Position numbers and translations under genes: made by a program. The notes under the pieces were generated by a model, which saw only the letters and a program-made list of their open reading frames with translations, searched no databases and was not told the DNA's origin. From Labilithrix sp. (lineage in GTDB: Bacteria > Myxococcota_A > Polyangia > Polyangiales > Polyangiaceae): a stretch of DNA of 64,000 nt. Positions 41,152-49,761 of this stretch are shown here, in pieces. The DNA lies in contig JAHBWC010000029.1 of NCBI GenBank assembly GCA_019637225.1, positions 1 through 64,000 on the forward strand, given 5' to 3'. Positions within the stretch are counted from its first letter, which is position 1; every line of letters starts with the position of its first letter.

Positions 41152-42290
41152 CCGCCTCGATGCGGCTGTCCTCGCGAGAGCTCGACCCGCTCGACGCTCC
41201 CGCCGAGGCGGAGTCCGTCTGGCGAGCGCTCGCGGAGGCCGCGCCGCCGACGTACTTCCTCGCGTGGCCGTGGGTCGAGAACTGGCTCGCCACCTTGCCG
41301 CGGTACGTCTCGTTGCGGCTCCTCGTCGTCTCGGACGGCGACGCGCCCGTGCTGGCGTGCTTCATCGGCCGCCGCACGGTCCGCCGCGCCGGCTTCGTCA
41401 TCAGCCGCGCGCTCTACCTGAACGCGACGGGCTATCCGGACCTCGACGACATCGTCATCGAGCACAACGGCTGGCTCGCGAGGGCGTCCGATCGGTGGCC
41501 GCTCTCCCGCCTGCTCGAGCACCTCCCCGAAGGCGGCTGGGACGAGCTCGTCCTCGACGCGATGGAGGGCGACGCGCTCGCGGGGGCCTCGGTCGCCCGG
41601 CCGCGGAAGCTCCGCGTGAAACGCGCTGCCCCGTGTCCCGTCGTCGAGCTCGATCGCGTGCGCGCGGCCGGAGGCGACTACCTCTCCTTGCTCGGGGCGC
41701 AGACGCGCTCGCAGATCCGCCGCGCCGCGCGGCTCTACCAGGAGCGCGGACCGATCCGCGTCGACGCCGCGACGAGCCTCGGCGAGGCGCGCGCCGTCTT
41801 TCGCGAGCTCGTGAGCCTCCACCAGGCCAGCTGGTCGAAGAAGGGTACGCCCGGCGCTTTCACGCAGCGTTACCTCCGCGACTTCCACGAGCGGCTGATC
41901 GACAAGCGCTTCGAGCACGGGGAGATCCAGCTCCTTCGCGTGCACGCGGGCGACCGCACGATCGGGTGCCTCTACAACTTCGCGTGGAACGGGACAGTCT
42001 CGTTCTACCAGAGCGGGCTCGCGTACGAGGACGACAACCGGCTCAAGCCGGGCCTCGTGTGTCACGCCGAGGCCGTCGCGCACAACGCGGAGCGAGGCTT
42101 CTCGCTCTACGATCTGCTGGGAGGAGACACGCGCTACAAGCGCTCGCTCTCGACCGCCTCGAGCGAGCTCGTGTGGGCGACCGTGCAGCAGCGCCGCCCG
42201 CAGTTCTTCCTCGAGGACAAGCTGCGCGCGATGCGCGATCGCTGGCGGAGTCTCCGGGCGAAGGTCGGCGCGGGGCGGCGCGACGCCTGA
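41148..42290 (+). CDS. FemAB/CelD-like GNAT acyltransferase
   Basis: A 380-residue protein of the GNAT superfamily in its FemAB-like long form. The N-terminal half contains PPTYFLAWPWVENWLATLP and SRALYLNATGYPDLDDIVIEHN. The C-terminal half has QTRSQIRRAARLYQERGPIRV, LHQASWSKKGTPGAF, FERG-like HGEIQLLRVHAGDRTIGCLYNFAWNGTVSFYQSGLAYEDD and LYDLLGGDTRYKRSLST. The last block is characteristic of CelD/BcsL-type proteins and the FemAB proteins of exopolysaccharide loci. It likely transfers an acetyl or aminoacyl group to a sugar. The GTG overlapping the methyltransferase stop is chosen; the ATG 12 nt later is an alternative. Confidence 0.85.
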   Translation: MTASMRLSSRELDPLDAPAEAESVWRALAEAAPPTYFLAWPWVENWLATLPRYVSLRLLVVSDGDAPVLACFIGRRTVRRAGFVISRALYLNATGYPDLDDIVIEHNGWLARASDRWPLSRLLEHLPEGGWDELVLDAMEGDALAGASVARPRKLRVKRAAPCPVVELDRVRAAGGDYLSLLGAQTRSQIRRAARLYQERGPIRVDAATSLGEARAVFRELVSLHQASWSKKGTPGAFTQRYLRDFHERLIDKRFEHGEIQLLRVHAGDRTIGCLYNFAWNGTVSFYQSGLAYEDDNRLKPGLVCHAEAVAHNAERGFSLYDLLGGDTRYKRSLSTASSELVWATVQQRRPQFFLEDKLRAMRDRWRSLRAKVGAGRRDA

Positions 42291-42305
42291 TCCGCCGGCG
42301 ATCGG

Positions 42306-43412
42306 TCAGGTGTCCTCGTCGAGGTCGAAGAGGTGCCACCGCTCGGCGTCCACGATTCCGGCGTCGTCCGCGGCGCTCTTGCCGACGTGCACGACGATCG
42401 TGCGATCGTCGCCGCGGAGCTCGAACCCTCGCGCGTCGAGCAGGCGCGCGAGGCGCGGAGCGCCGAGGAAGCTCACCGAAGCGCTCGCCGCGCCGCGGCG
42501 CCAGAGCGCCGGCACGAGCAGGTCGAGCAGCGGCTCGAGGGCCTCGGCGTGGCCGAAGACGTCGCGAATGCGGGCCATCTCGGTCTTCCGATCGCGCTCG
42601 ATGATCGCGTACGCGCCGAGCCGGCCGTCGTCTCGCCGCGAGACCGTCGCGATCTCGCAGTCCGGGTAGCGCCAGGCCAAGAACTTCGACGTCCGGGCGC
42701 CGACGATGTCGTAGTCCGAGCGCGCGCTCGCCCAGAGGGCGTCGAACCGCTCGTCGAAGCGCGGTGCCCAGGCGAACCGATAGCGCGTCGCCGCGCGGAC
42801 GACGCCAGGCGCACCGGCGAGGAGCCGCGCACCGTCGACGAGGACTCCGGCCGCGCGGGCCACGAGGGGCCGCTGCGCGATCCGCGCGACGCTGGCCGGC
42901 AGCGTCGCGCGCTCGGAGAGCCTCGCGGCGTAGGGCGCGAACCTGAGCACCCGAACGCGGCGGCGGGCCTTCCCGAGCAGGCGGAAGCCGGCGCGCATCA
43001 TCACGCCCTCGGCCTTCTTGTTCGGGAAGCCATAGGCGACGTCGAACGTCTCCGCGCCGAGCTCCTGCACCGCGCGGAGGAGCCGGAGCGCCGGGAGGAG
43101 GCCGCGATGCGCATGGTCGACGGCGAGATCGCCGCAGACGCCGGCGCGCCCTTCGCGTCCCGTCCTGCCGAGCTGGAACCTGCGGACGCCGAGCCCGCTC
43201 GTGCCCACCACCTGCTCGGCTCCGTTCGCCGCGCGCGCGCGGAGCACGAAGACGACCTCCGCGGCGTCGGGAGCATCGCGATAGAGCCAGCGGAACTTGT
43301 CGTCCGCGCCGGTGGCGAGCGTCAGGTTGGCGCGCCAGAGGCGAAGGAGATCGTCGCGGACCTCCTCGGGAGCCTCTCGCGCGACGGAGTACGTAAAGGC
43401 GGGGACGCTCAT
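42306..43412 (-). CDS. GNAT-family acyltransferase, divergent
   Basis: A 368-residue protein with two GNAT-like halves. The first has RLWRANLTLATGADDKFRWLYRDAPD, VFVLRARAANGAEQVVGTSGL, GVCGDLAVDHAHRGLLPALRLLRAV (motif A, G-x-x-x-A/G) and YGFPNKKAEGVMMRAGFRLLG. The second has FLAWRYPDCEIATVSRRDDGRLGAYAIIERDR. The layout matches N-acetyltransferase-like proteins of polysaccharide loci that may modify sugars or lipids. No signal or membrane segment is evident. A GTG 6 nt upstream of the ATG at 43412 is an alternative start. It faces the acyltransferase gene on the other strand, 15 nt away tail-to-tail. Confidence 0.75.
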   Translation of the reverse strand: MSVPAFTYSVAREAPEEVRDDLLRLWRANLTLATGADDKFRWLYRDAPDAAEVVFVLRARAANGAEQVVGTSGLGVRRFQLGRTGREGRAGVCGDLAVDHAHRGLLPALRLLRAVQELGAETFDVAYGFPNKKAEGVMMRAGFRLLGKARRRVRVLRFAPYAARLSERATLPASVARIAQRPLVARAAGVLVDGARLLAGAPGVVRAATRYRFAWAPRFDERFDALWASARSDYDIVGARTSKFLAWRYPDCEIATVSRRDDGRLGAYAIIERDRKTEMARIRDVFGHAEALEPLLDLLVPALWRRGAASASVSFLGAPRLARLLDARGFELRGDDRTIVVHVGKSAADDAGIVDAERWHLFDLDEDT

Positions 43413-43495
43413 GCTCACGGTCGAACGGCTCGCTCCACCGATCGGTGCGGCGGCGCATCGCCTCGGGTCATCGGCAGTCCCGGCGCCACACGCTC

Positions 43496-43504
43496 TGGTA
43501 AGCT
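43496..43504 (+). promoter_or_regulatory. extended -10-like element TGGTAAGCT 6 nt before GTG
   Basis: TGG plus TAAGCT, ending exactly 6 nt before the GTG start of the DUF362 gene, so the transcript should begin at or one base from the start codon. Confidence 0.5.
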
Positions 43505-43510
43505 AGCGCC

Positions 43511-44911
43511 GTGCGAGAGGCCGACAAGCGAATTCCGTCCGCGGAGCCGCGGCGCTTCTCGCGCCGACGGCTGCTCGCGCTCGGCGCGTCGCTCGGCCTC
43601 GGCACGCTCGCGTTGTCGCTCAAGGGAAGGATCCGCGGGAAGCTCGCGGCGGCCACGCAGCTCCCCTCGTTCACCGCGACGCCGGCGCTCGTCCCGCACG
43701 ATCCGGCGCGTGACCGCGCGACGATCCACGTGGCGCGCGGCGGCTCCCCCGCGGACAACGTCGATCAGGTCCTCGCGAAGCTGGGCGGCATCGGACGCGT
43801 CGTCGGCGCCGACGACGTCGTCATCGTCAAGGTGAGCGCCCAGTGGTGGAACCAGGGGATGACGAACGTCGCGGCCGTGAAGCGGCTCGTCGAGCACGTC
43901 CTCGAGCTGCCGGGCTTCGCCGGCGAGGTCATCGTCTTCGAGAACACGCATTTCCGGCTCGCGGACGGCTCCGGGCTCTCGCGCGCGTGGCGCCGTCCCT
44001 CCGAGCGAAACGTCGACGTGCCGGGCTGGACGGGTCTCGGCGACCTGATCGGACATTTTCGCGATCGCGGAGCGCCGGTGAGCTTCGTCGGGCTCGTCGA
44101 CGCGGGCCCGAGCGCGCTCGCGGACGACGCCTGGCACGACCCGACGCACGAGCTCGGCACCTACGGCGGCGACGGCCGCGGCCCCATCGCCCCCGGCGAG
44201 ACGCGCGACGGCTACCGCTGGGACTTCGAGCGCGCGTTTCGGATGCCGCGAAGCTGGGTCGACGAGGTGCGAACGCCGCTCACGTGGCCGCGGTTCACGT
44301 CACCGCGCACGGGCCTCGTCGTCGATCTGGCCGACGGCGTCCACCGGCGCGACGGCGACCGGCTCGTCCCCGCGGACAGGAAGCTCGTGTGGATCAACAT
44401 GACGACGGCGAACGAGCACGCCGCGACGGGCTTCACCGGCGCCTGCAAGTCCACGATGGGCGTCGTCGACATGAGCGCCGGCGCGCTCGGGACGCACCCG
44501 CTGGCGTCGGGGTACACCTCGGTGCACTACTGCGGTCGCGGGAGCCCCGGCGCGACGTGGCGCATGGCCGGCCCGCTCGCGCAGCTCGCCCGCGACGTCC
44601 GCTCGCCCGATCTCGTCTTGCTCGTCGCGGAGTGGGTGGCGTTCGAGCCCGCGGGGTGGGACCAGGAGCGCGCGGACCTTCGCCACGCCGAGGAGACGTG
44701 TCTTCGGACGCGGACGATCGTGGCCGGCACCGATCCCGTCGCCATCGACACGTGGGCGGTGAAGAACCTGATGATGCAGACGCCGAGCGCGAACAAGCGC
44801 GCTCGCTTCGACCTCGACGATCCCGACGCGCAGTTCACGAAGTTCCTGCGCTACTACCGGCAGGTACGCGGCTCCGGGACGCTCGCCCCGCACCTCATCG
44901 ACATCAGCTGA
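43511..44911 (+). CDS. DUF362-domain protein with twin-arginine signal
   Basis: A 466-residue protein. The N-terminus RRFSRRRLLALGASLGLGTLALSL matches a Tat signal, so it should be exported folded, probably with a cofactor. The mature part has the DUF362 pattern: DDVVIVKVSAQWWNQGMTNVAAVKRLVEHVLEL, GEVIVFENTHF, VWINMTTANEHAATGFTGACKSTMGVVDM and PDLVLLVAEWVAF, ending IVAGTDPVAIDTWAVKNLM. DUF362 proteins are linked to ferredoxin-type or other periplasmic redox functions but lack a defined reaction. It begins the block of activation genes and lies 11 nt before the NAD-synthase-like gene, so cotranscription is likely. Confidence 0.85.
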   Translation: MREADKRIPSAEPRRFSRRRLLALGASLGLGTLALSLKGRIRGKLAAATQLPSFTATPALVPHDPARDRATIHVARGGSPADNVDQVLAKLGGIGRVVGADDVVIVKVSAQWWNQGMTNVAAVKRLVEHVLELPGFAGEVIVFENTHFRLADGSGLSRAWRRPSERNVDVPGWTGLGDLIGHFRDRGAPVSFVGLVDAGPSALADDAWHDPTHELGTYGGDGRGPIAPGETRDGYRWDFERAFRMPRSWVDEVRTPLTWPRFTSPRTGLVVDLADGVHRRDGDRLVPADRKLVWINMTTANEHAATGFTGACKSTMGVVDMSAGALGTHPLASGYTSVHYCGRGSPGATWRMAGPLAQLARDVRSPDLVLLVAEWVAFEPAGWDQERADLRHAEETCLRTRTIVAGTDPVAIDTWAVKNLMMQTPSANKRARFDLDDPDAQFTKFLRYYRQVRGSGTLAPHLIDIS

Positions 44912-44922
44912 CGAGAGGATTC

Positions 44923-45906
44923 ATGACTTTCTCCGCCAACGTGCTCGCGCTCGACACCAAGAACGAAGTCGAACGCATCGTCACCGCCCTCAAGAAGCAG
45001 GTCGGGCAGGTCCTCAAGCGCCGGGGCGCGGTGATCGCCATCTCGGGCGGCATCGACTCGAGCGTCGTCGCCGGTCTGTGCGCGCGCGCCTTCGGTCCGA
45101 CGAGGTGCCACGCCCTCTTGATGCCCGAGCGCGACTCGTCCGAGTCGACCCTCGCGCTCTCCCGCTCGGTCGCGGACGCCTTCGGGATCCCGCACACCCT
45201 CGAGGAGATCTCGGCGACCCTCGACGCCATCGGCTGCTACCAGCGACGCGACGAGGCCGTCCGCCAGGTCGTCCCCGACTACGGCCCCGGCTTCAAGTTC
45301 AAGATCGTGCTCCCCGGCGCGAAGGCCGGCGCCGACTACAACGTCTACTCGATCGTCGTCGAGCGCCCCGACGGCACGATCGAGCGGCACCGCCTCCCGC
45401 TCGAGCCGTACCTGCAGATCGTCGCCGCGACGAACTTCAAGCAGCGCATCCGCAAGACGCTCGAGTACTACTGGGCCGACAAGCTCCACTACGTCTGCAC
45501 CGGCACGCCGAACCGGCTCGAGTACGACCAGGGCTTCTTCGTGAAGAACGGCGACGGCGCGGCGGACGTGAAGCCGATCGCGCACCTGTACAAGACGCAG
45601 GTCTACGCGCTCGCGAAGGAGCTCGGCGTGCCCGAGGCCGTCCGCGGGCGCCCTCCGACGACGGACACCTACTCGCTCGCGCAAGGGCAGGACGAGTTCT
45701 ACTTCGCGCTCCCCTACCCGCAGATGGACCTCTGCCTCTATGGCAAGAACAACGGCGTCGCCCCCGCCGACGTGGCGGCGGCCGCCGACCTCACGACCGA
45801 GCAGGTCGAGTGGGTCTACGGCGACATCGACAAGAAGCGCGCGACGACGCGCTACCTGCACGAGCGACCGCTCCTCGTCGACAAACCGCTCGAGCTCGAC
45901 CGATGA
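44923..45906 (+). CDS. NAD-synthase-like N-type ATP pyrophosphatase
   Basis: A 327-residue protein with the PP-loop AVIAISGGIDSSVVAGLCARAFG, the adenylating core of NAD+ synthase, and its typical YVCTGTPNRLEYDQGFF and NGDGAADVKPIAHLYKTQVYALAKELGVPE. Between them lies an ~80-residue insertion (IGCYQRRDEAVRQVVPDYG to RIRKTLEYYWADKLH) that is longer than in simple NadE. It adenylates a carboxylate and amidates it with ammonia. Embedded among ACP, AsnB and ligase genes it probably makes an amide on a polymer precursor rather than NAD, though true NadE activity is possible. GAGAGG lies ~5 nt before the ATG. Confidence 0.75.
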   Translation: MTFSANVLALDTKNEVERIVTALKKQVGQVLKRRGAVIAISGGIDSSVVAGLCARAFGPTRCHALLMPERDSSESTLALSRSVADAFGIPHTLEEISATLDAIGCYQRRDEAVRQVVPDYGPGFKFKIVLPGAKAGADYNVYSIVVERPDGTIERHRLPLEPYLQIVAATNFKQRIRKTLEYYWADKLHYVCTGTPNRLEYDQGFFVKNGDGAADVKPIAHLYKTQVYALAKELGVPEAVRGRPPTTDTYSLAQGQDEFYFALPYPQMDLCLYGKNNGVAPADVAAAADLTTEQVEWVYGDIDKKRATTRYLHERPLLVDKPLELDR

Positions 45907-45913
45907 GCCTCGG

Positions 45914-46174
45914 TCAGCCGCCGTTCTTCTTGCGGAGGACGAACTTCGCGATGGTCGCGACCGAGCCGAAGTTCTCCGCCGCCAGCTCTTCGTCCGCGGT
46001 CTGAACCCCGAACGTGCTCTCGAGGAAGGAGACGATCTCGAGGATGCCGGTCGAGTCGACGAGCCCGCTCTGCACGAGCGCCTGGTCGGAGGACGGCGCA
46101 GCCGACTCGTCACCGAACAGAAAGTTCTCGATGATGAATTTCCTGATCTCGCCCTGGACCTCGATGTCGTTCAC
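45914..46174 (-). CDS. acyl carrier protein
   Basis: An 86-residue acidic protein with the phosphopantetheine site SGLVDSTGILEIVSFLESTFG (Ser 41 in the D-S motif) and the four-helix ACP profile: IRKFIIENFLFG, ALVQSGLVDS, DEELAAENFGSVATIAKFVL. The start is a GTG placed exactly 6 nt after TATGCT; the only ATG in frame lies far upstream in a non-coding extension. It is divergent from asnB, so it is transcribed apart from the ligase, yet it lies between all the other activation genes. It probably carries an amino or acyl group activated by the AMP-forming ligase. Confidence 0.88.
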   Translation of the reverse strand: MNDIEVQGEIRKFIIENFLFGDESAAPSSDQALVQSGLVDSTGILEIVSFLESTFGVQTADEELAAENFGSVATIAKFVLRKKNGG

Positions 46175-46180
46175 GCGGGC

Positions 46181-46186
46181 AGCATA
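46181..46186 (-). promoter_or_regulatory. -10-like hexamer TATGCT 6 nt before ACP GTG
   Basis: TATGCT ends 6 nt before the ACP GTG in the 37-bp divergent gap. On the plus strand the same bases give an AGCATA leading to asnB, which has its own GAGG-type ribosome site. Confidence 0.45.
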
Positions 46187-46211
46187 GCCAAAGACGAGGC
46201 GATCCAGAATC

Positions 46212-48155
46212 ATGTGCGGCATCGGAGGCATCGTGCGGCTGCTTTCTGCAGTCGAGCCCTCGCCGGAGGAGGCTCCGCCTGCGGCCGCCCTCCGCGCGAT
46301 GACGCGGGCGCTCCACCATCGCGGCCCCGACGACGCGGGAGTCCACCTGTCCGGAGCGGCGGGCCTCGCGCACACGCGGCTCGCGATCATCGACCCGAGC
46401 GGCGGCGCGCAGCCGATGTGCCTGCCCGAGCGGGACCTCGCGCTCGTCTTCAACGGGGAGATCTACAACTACGTCGAGCTCCGCGCCGAGCTCGCGGCCG
46501 CCGGGCACGTGTTCCGGACGCGGAGCGACACCGAGGTCGTCCTCCGCGCGCTCGCCGAGTGGGGCGACGAGGCGCTCCGACGCTTCAACGGCCAGTGGGC
46601 CATCGCGCTGTGGGACGGCGCGAGGAGGCGCCTCCTCTTGTCGCGCGACCGCGTCGGCATCCACCCGCTCTATTACGCCGACACCGCGGGCCGAGTCGTC
46701 TTCGCGAGCGAGGTGAAGGCCATCTTCGCGGCCGATCCCTCGCTGCGAAACGGCCTCGACCCGATCGGGCTCGACCAGACGTTCACGTTCTGGGCGGCGA
46801 TCGCGCCACGCACCGTGTTCCGCGGGATCTCGGAGCTTCCGCCGGGACACGTGCGCGTCTACGAGGACGGCCGCGCCACCGAGCGCGCCTATTACACGCA
46901 CGACTTCGAGAAGCGCTTCATCGGCACGGTCGAGGACGCCGCCGTCGCCGTCCGCGAGGCCCTCGAGCGCGCGACGGCGCTCCGCATGCTCCGCGCCGAC
47001 GTCCCCGTCGGCTGCTACCTCTCGGGCGGCCTCGACAGCTCGCTCGTCTCCGCGCTCGGTCTCCGCGCGAAGGGAGAGCGCTTCCACACCTTCTCGCTCC
47101 GCTTCGCCGACGCCGAGTTCGACGAGACCGGCTACCAGCAAACGGTCGCCCGCGCGCTCGGCACCGAGCACCACGAGGTCGTCGTCGACAAGGACGACGT
47201 CGCGTCCGTCTTCCCCGACGTCGTCCGCCACGCCGAGCGGCCGCTGCTCCGCACCGCGCCCGCGCCGCTCCTGCTCCTCTCGAGGCTCGTCGCCGATCGC
47301 GGGACCAAGGTGGTCCTGACCGGAGAGGGCGCGGACGAGTTCTTCGGCGGCTACGATCTGTTCCGCGAGGGCGTCGTCCGCCGGTTCTGGGCGCGCTCCC
47401 CCGCGTCGACGAGGCGGCCGCTGCTCCTCCAGCGCCTCTACCCCTACCTCGCGAGGTCGCCGGTGGCGCAGCGCGAGATGGCGATGCAGTTCTTCGGTCG
47501 CGACCTCGGATCGTACCGGCAGCCGGGCTTCGCGCACGGGACGCGCTGGACGACGACGCGGGCGCTCCGGCGCATGCTGAGCCCCGATCTCCGCCCGCCG
47601 CCCGAGACCGACGTGGTGAAGGACTTCCTCGACGGGCTCCCTCCGGAGATCGCCGCCTGGTCACCGCTCGCGCAGGACCAGCTCATCGAGGTCCTGACGC
47701 TCCTCGGCCCCTACCTCCTCGGCTCGCAAGGCGACCGCATGCTCATGGCGAGCTCGGTCGAGGGGCGCTTTCCGTTCCTCGATCCGGACGTCATCGATCT
47801 GGCGAACAGCTTGCCCGACTCGTACAAGCTCCGTGTGCTCGACGAGAAGCACGTCCTCAAGCGCGTCGCCGGGCCGCTCGTGCCGAGCGAGATCGTCACA
47901 CGGAAGAAGCAGCCCTACCGCGCCCCCGACGCGGTCTCGTTCGTCGGTCCTGCCTCCTCGCCGGCGGTCGACGAGCTGCTCTCCGTCGACGCCGTCACGC
48001 GGACCGGCGTGCTGCACGCGCCCGCCGTCCAGGCGCTCTGGAAGAAGTGCAAGGCCAGCGCGGGAGCGAGCGCGCTCTCGAACACCGACAACATGGCGCT
48101 CGTCGGCGCCATCTCGACCCAGCTCCTCTGCCGAGAGCTGCTCGGGCAGTCGTGA
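46212..48155 (+). CDS. AsnB-type glutamine-dependent amidotransferase
   Basis: The 647-residue enzyme has Cys2 as N-terminal nucleophile (MCGIGGIVRL) and a glutaminase domain with HHRGPDDAGVH and LVFNGEIYNYVELRAELA. The synthetase domain has the PP-loop CYLSGGLDSSLVSAL, the VVLTGEGADEFFGGYD site and SVEGRFPFLDPDVIDLANSLPDSYKLR. Class B asparagine synthetases make asparagine from aspartate, but many homologues in polysaccharide loci amidate other carboxylates. Context (ACP, ligase, NAD-synthase-like protein) favours a modified substrate. Its stop overlaps the ligase start (GTGA). An unlinked housekeeping asparagine synthetase cannot be judged from here. Confidence 0.9.
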   Translation: MCGIGGIVRLLSAVEPSPEEAPPAAALRAMTRALHHRGPDDAGVHLSGAAGLAHTRLAIIDPSGGAQPMCLPERDLALVFNGEIYNYVELRAELAAAGHVFRTRSDTEVVLRALAEWGDEALRRFNGQWAIALWDGARRRLLLSRDRVGIHPLYYADTAGRVVFASEVKAIFAADPSLRNGLDPIGLDQTFTFWAAIAPRTVFRGISELPPGHVRVYEDGRATERAYYTHDFEKRFIGTVEDAAVAVREALERATALRMLRADVPVGCYLSGGLDSSLVSALGLRAKGERFHTFSLRFADAEFDETGYQQTVARALGTEHHEVVVDKDDVASVFPDVVRHAERPLLRTAPAPLLLLSRLVADRGTKVVLTGEGADEFFGGYDLFREGVVRRFWARSPASTRRPLLLQRLYPYLARSPVAQREMAMQFFGRDLGSYRQPGFAHGTRWTTTRALRRMLSPDLRPPPETDVVKDFLDGLPPEIAAWSPLAQDQLIEVLTLLGPYLLGSQGDRMLMASSVEGRFPFLDPDVIDLANSLPDSYKLRVLDEKHVLKRVAGPLVPSEIVTRKKQPYRAPDAVSFVGPASSPAVDELLSVDAVTRTGVLHAPAVQALWKKCKASAGASALSNTDNMALVGAISTQLLCRELLGQS

Positions 48156-49669
48156 GCCTCTACGGTCTCCTCGAGCGCCACGTCGCGTCGGGCGACGGCG
48201 AACGCCCGCTCCTCGTCACGCCCGACGGGACGTTCACGTCGGCCGACGTCGCGCGCGAGAGCGGCCGGATCGCCGCGTGGCTCGCCTCCGCGGGCCTCGC
48301 GCCGGGAGAGCCGGTCGTCGTCGACCTGAAGAACGGCGTCGACGCGGTCGCGGCGCTCTTCGGCGTCTCGCGCGCCGGCGGCATCGTCGTCGGCGCGAGC
48401 CCGCAGTGGACGCCGTCGCAGCTCAAGCACGTCGTCGACGACTCCGGCGCGCGCGTCCTCGTCACGAGCGACCTCCGCGCCCGCCAGCTCGGGGCGTCGC
48501 GGCCGCCGCACGTGCTCGTTCGCGGCGAGGTCGCGGGAACGACCGCGTGGGAGAGCCTGACGGAGTGCACCGACGTCCAGGTGAGCCCCGATCCGCGCGG
48601 CCCCGCGATCCTCATCTACACGTCGGGCTCGACGGGCGCGCCGAAGGGCGTCGTTCACTCGCACGAAAACCTGATCGACTTCGCGCGCATCGTCTCGGGG
48701 TACCTCGAGAACCACGCGGGAGACCGGCTCTTGTGGCTCCTCGGGTGGAGCTTCGGCTACGGCCTCTCGCAGCTGCTCACGGCGTGCTACGTCGGCGCGA
48801 CGCTCATCGTCCCCGCGTCGATGCTGGCGGCCGACGTGGTGAAGGCCCACGAGGAGCACGCCGCCACCGGCATCGCCCAGGTCCCCTTCGGCTGGGAGCA
48901 GCTCGTCTCCTTCCTCGAGAAGACCGGCCGGACGCTCACAGGGGTTCGGTACGTCACGAACGCCGGCGACGGGCCATCGCTCGCGCTCCTCGAGCGGCTC
49001 CCGCGCGTCGTTCCGGGCGCCGGCGTGGTCCTGATGTACGGGCAGACCGAGTGCCTTCGCTCGACGTACCTGCCCCCCGCGCTCTTCGAGACGAAGCGCG
49101 GCGCGATGGGCATCCCGATCCCCGGGGTCGACCTCTACGTCATGAACGGCGACGGCGCGCTCGCCGGCGTCGACGAGCCGGGCGAGCTCTTGCACCGCGG
49201 CGCGCTGCTCTCGCTCGGCTACTGGCGAGCGCCCGAGGCGACGGCCGCGAAGATCCGCCCCGAGCCGTGCCTCCGCGACGTCATCGGCGACGAGCCGGTG
49301 CTCCACACCGGCGACGTCGTCCGGCGCGACGCGGAGGGTTGCCTCTGGTACGTCGGTCGCTCCGAGCGGATGATCAAGTCGTCGGGCTTTCGCTTCAGCC
49401 CCGCCGAGATCGAGGCCGTGCTCGCCGAGCGCGAGGCGGTCGGAGACGTCGTCGTCTTCGGCGTCGACGATCCGGCGCTCGGTCAGGCGGTCGAGGCCGC
49501 GATCGTCATGACCGACGGGAGCAAGGACGCGGACGCGCTGCTCCTCGAGGTCAAGAAGCGGCTTCCTCGGTACATGCTGCCGCGGCGCATCCACTTCGTC
49601 GACGCGATCCCGCGCAACGCCAACGGCAAGGTCGCGCTCGGCGCGCTCACGGCGCTCGGCAAGGCGTGA
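48152..49669 (+). CDS. AMP-forming acyl/aryl-CoA-type ligase
   Basis: This 505-residue protein belongs to the ANL superfamily: the P-loop YTSGSTGAPKGVVHSHENL, LMYGQTECLRSTYLPP, HTGDVVRRDAEGCLWYVGRSERMIKSSGFRFSPAEIE (A8 hinge) and the C-terminal catalytic Lys in PRNANGKVALG. It adenylates a carboxylic acid and should load it onto the neighbouring ACP or CoA. The GTG start overlaps the asnB stop, so the two are coupled. The same pairing of ACP, AsnB-type and AMP ligase genes is seen in exosortase-A type loci, but no exosortase is found here. Confidence 0.9.
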   Translation: MSLYGLLERHVASGDGERPLLVTPDGTFTSADVARESGRIAAWLASAGLAPGEPVVVDLKNGVDAVAALFGVSRAGGIVVGASPQWTPSQLKHVVDDSGARVLVTSDLRARQLGASRPPHVLVRGEVAGTTAWESLTECTDVQVSPDPRGPAILIYTSGSTGAPKGVVHSHENLIDFARIVSGYLENHAGDRLLWLLGWSFGYGLSQLLTACYVGATLIVPASMLAADVVKAHEEHAATGIAQVPFGWEQLVSFLEKTGRTLTGVRYVTNAGDGPSLALLERLPRVVPGAGVVLMYGQTECLRSTYLPPALFETKRGAMGIPIPGVDLYVMNGDGALAGVDEPGELLHRGALLSLGYWRAPEATAAKIRPEPCLRDVIGDEPVLHTGDVVRRDAEGCLWYVGRSERMIKSSGFRFSPAEIEAVLAEREAVGDVVVFGVDDPALGQAVEAAIVMTDGSKDADALLLEVKKRLPRYMLPRRIHFVDAIPRNANGKVALGALTALGKA

Positions 49670-49761
49670 GCGACGTTCGGCCGTCGCCCCTGCTTCGGCG
49701 AGCGGCTGGCCTCGACGGCTCCGCGGCGCCTGAGCTCACGGTTGCCGATGCGTTCCGCTGG

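Noticed and set aside
45740..48151. Plus-strand frame upstream of the AMP ligase in the same phase
   Set aside because: It lies across asnB in another frame and has no domain; the ligase starts at GTG 48152.
12458..49669. Exosortase A (XrtA) type exopolysaccharide system
   Set aside because: Several gene types are shared with such loci (AsnB, ACP, AMP ligase, FemAB, deacetylase), but no exosortase or PEP-CTERM protein is present here.
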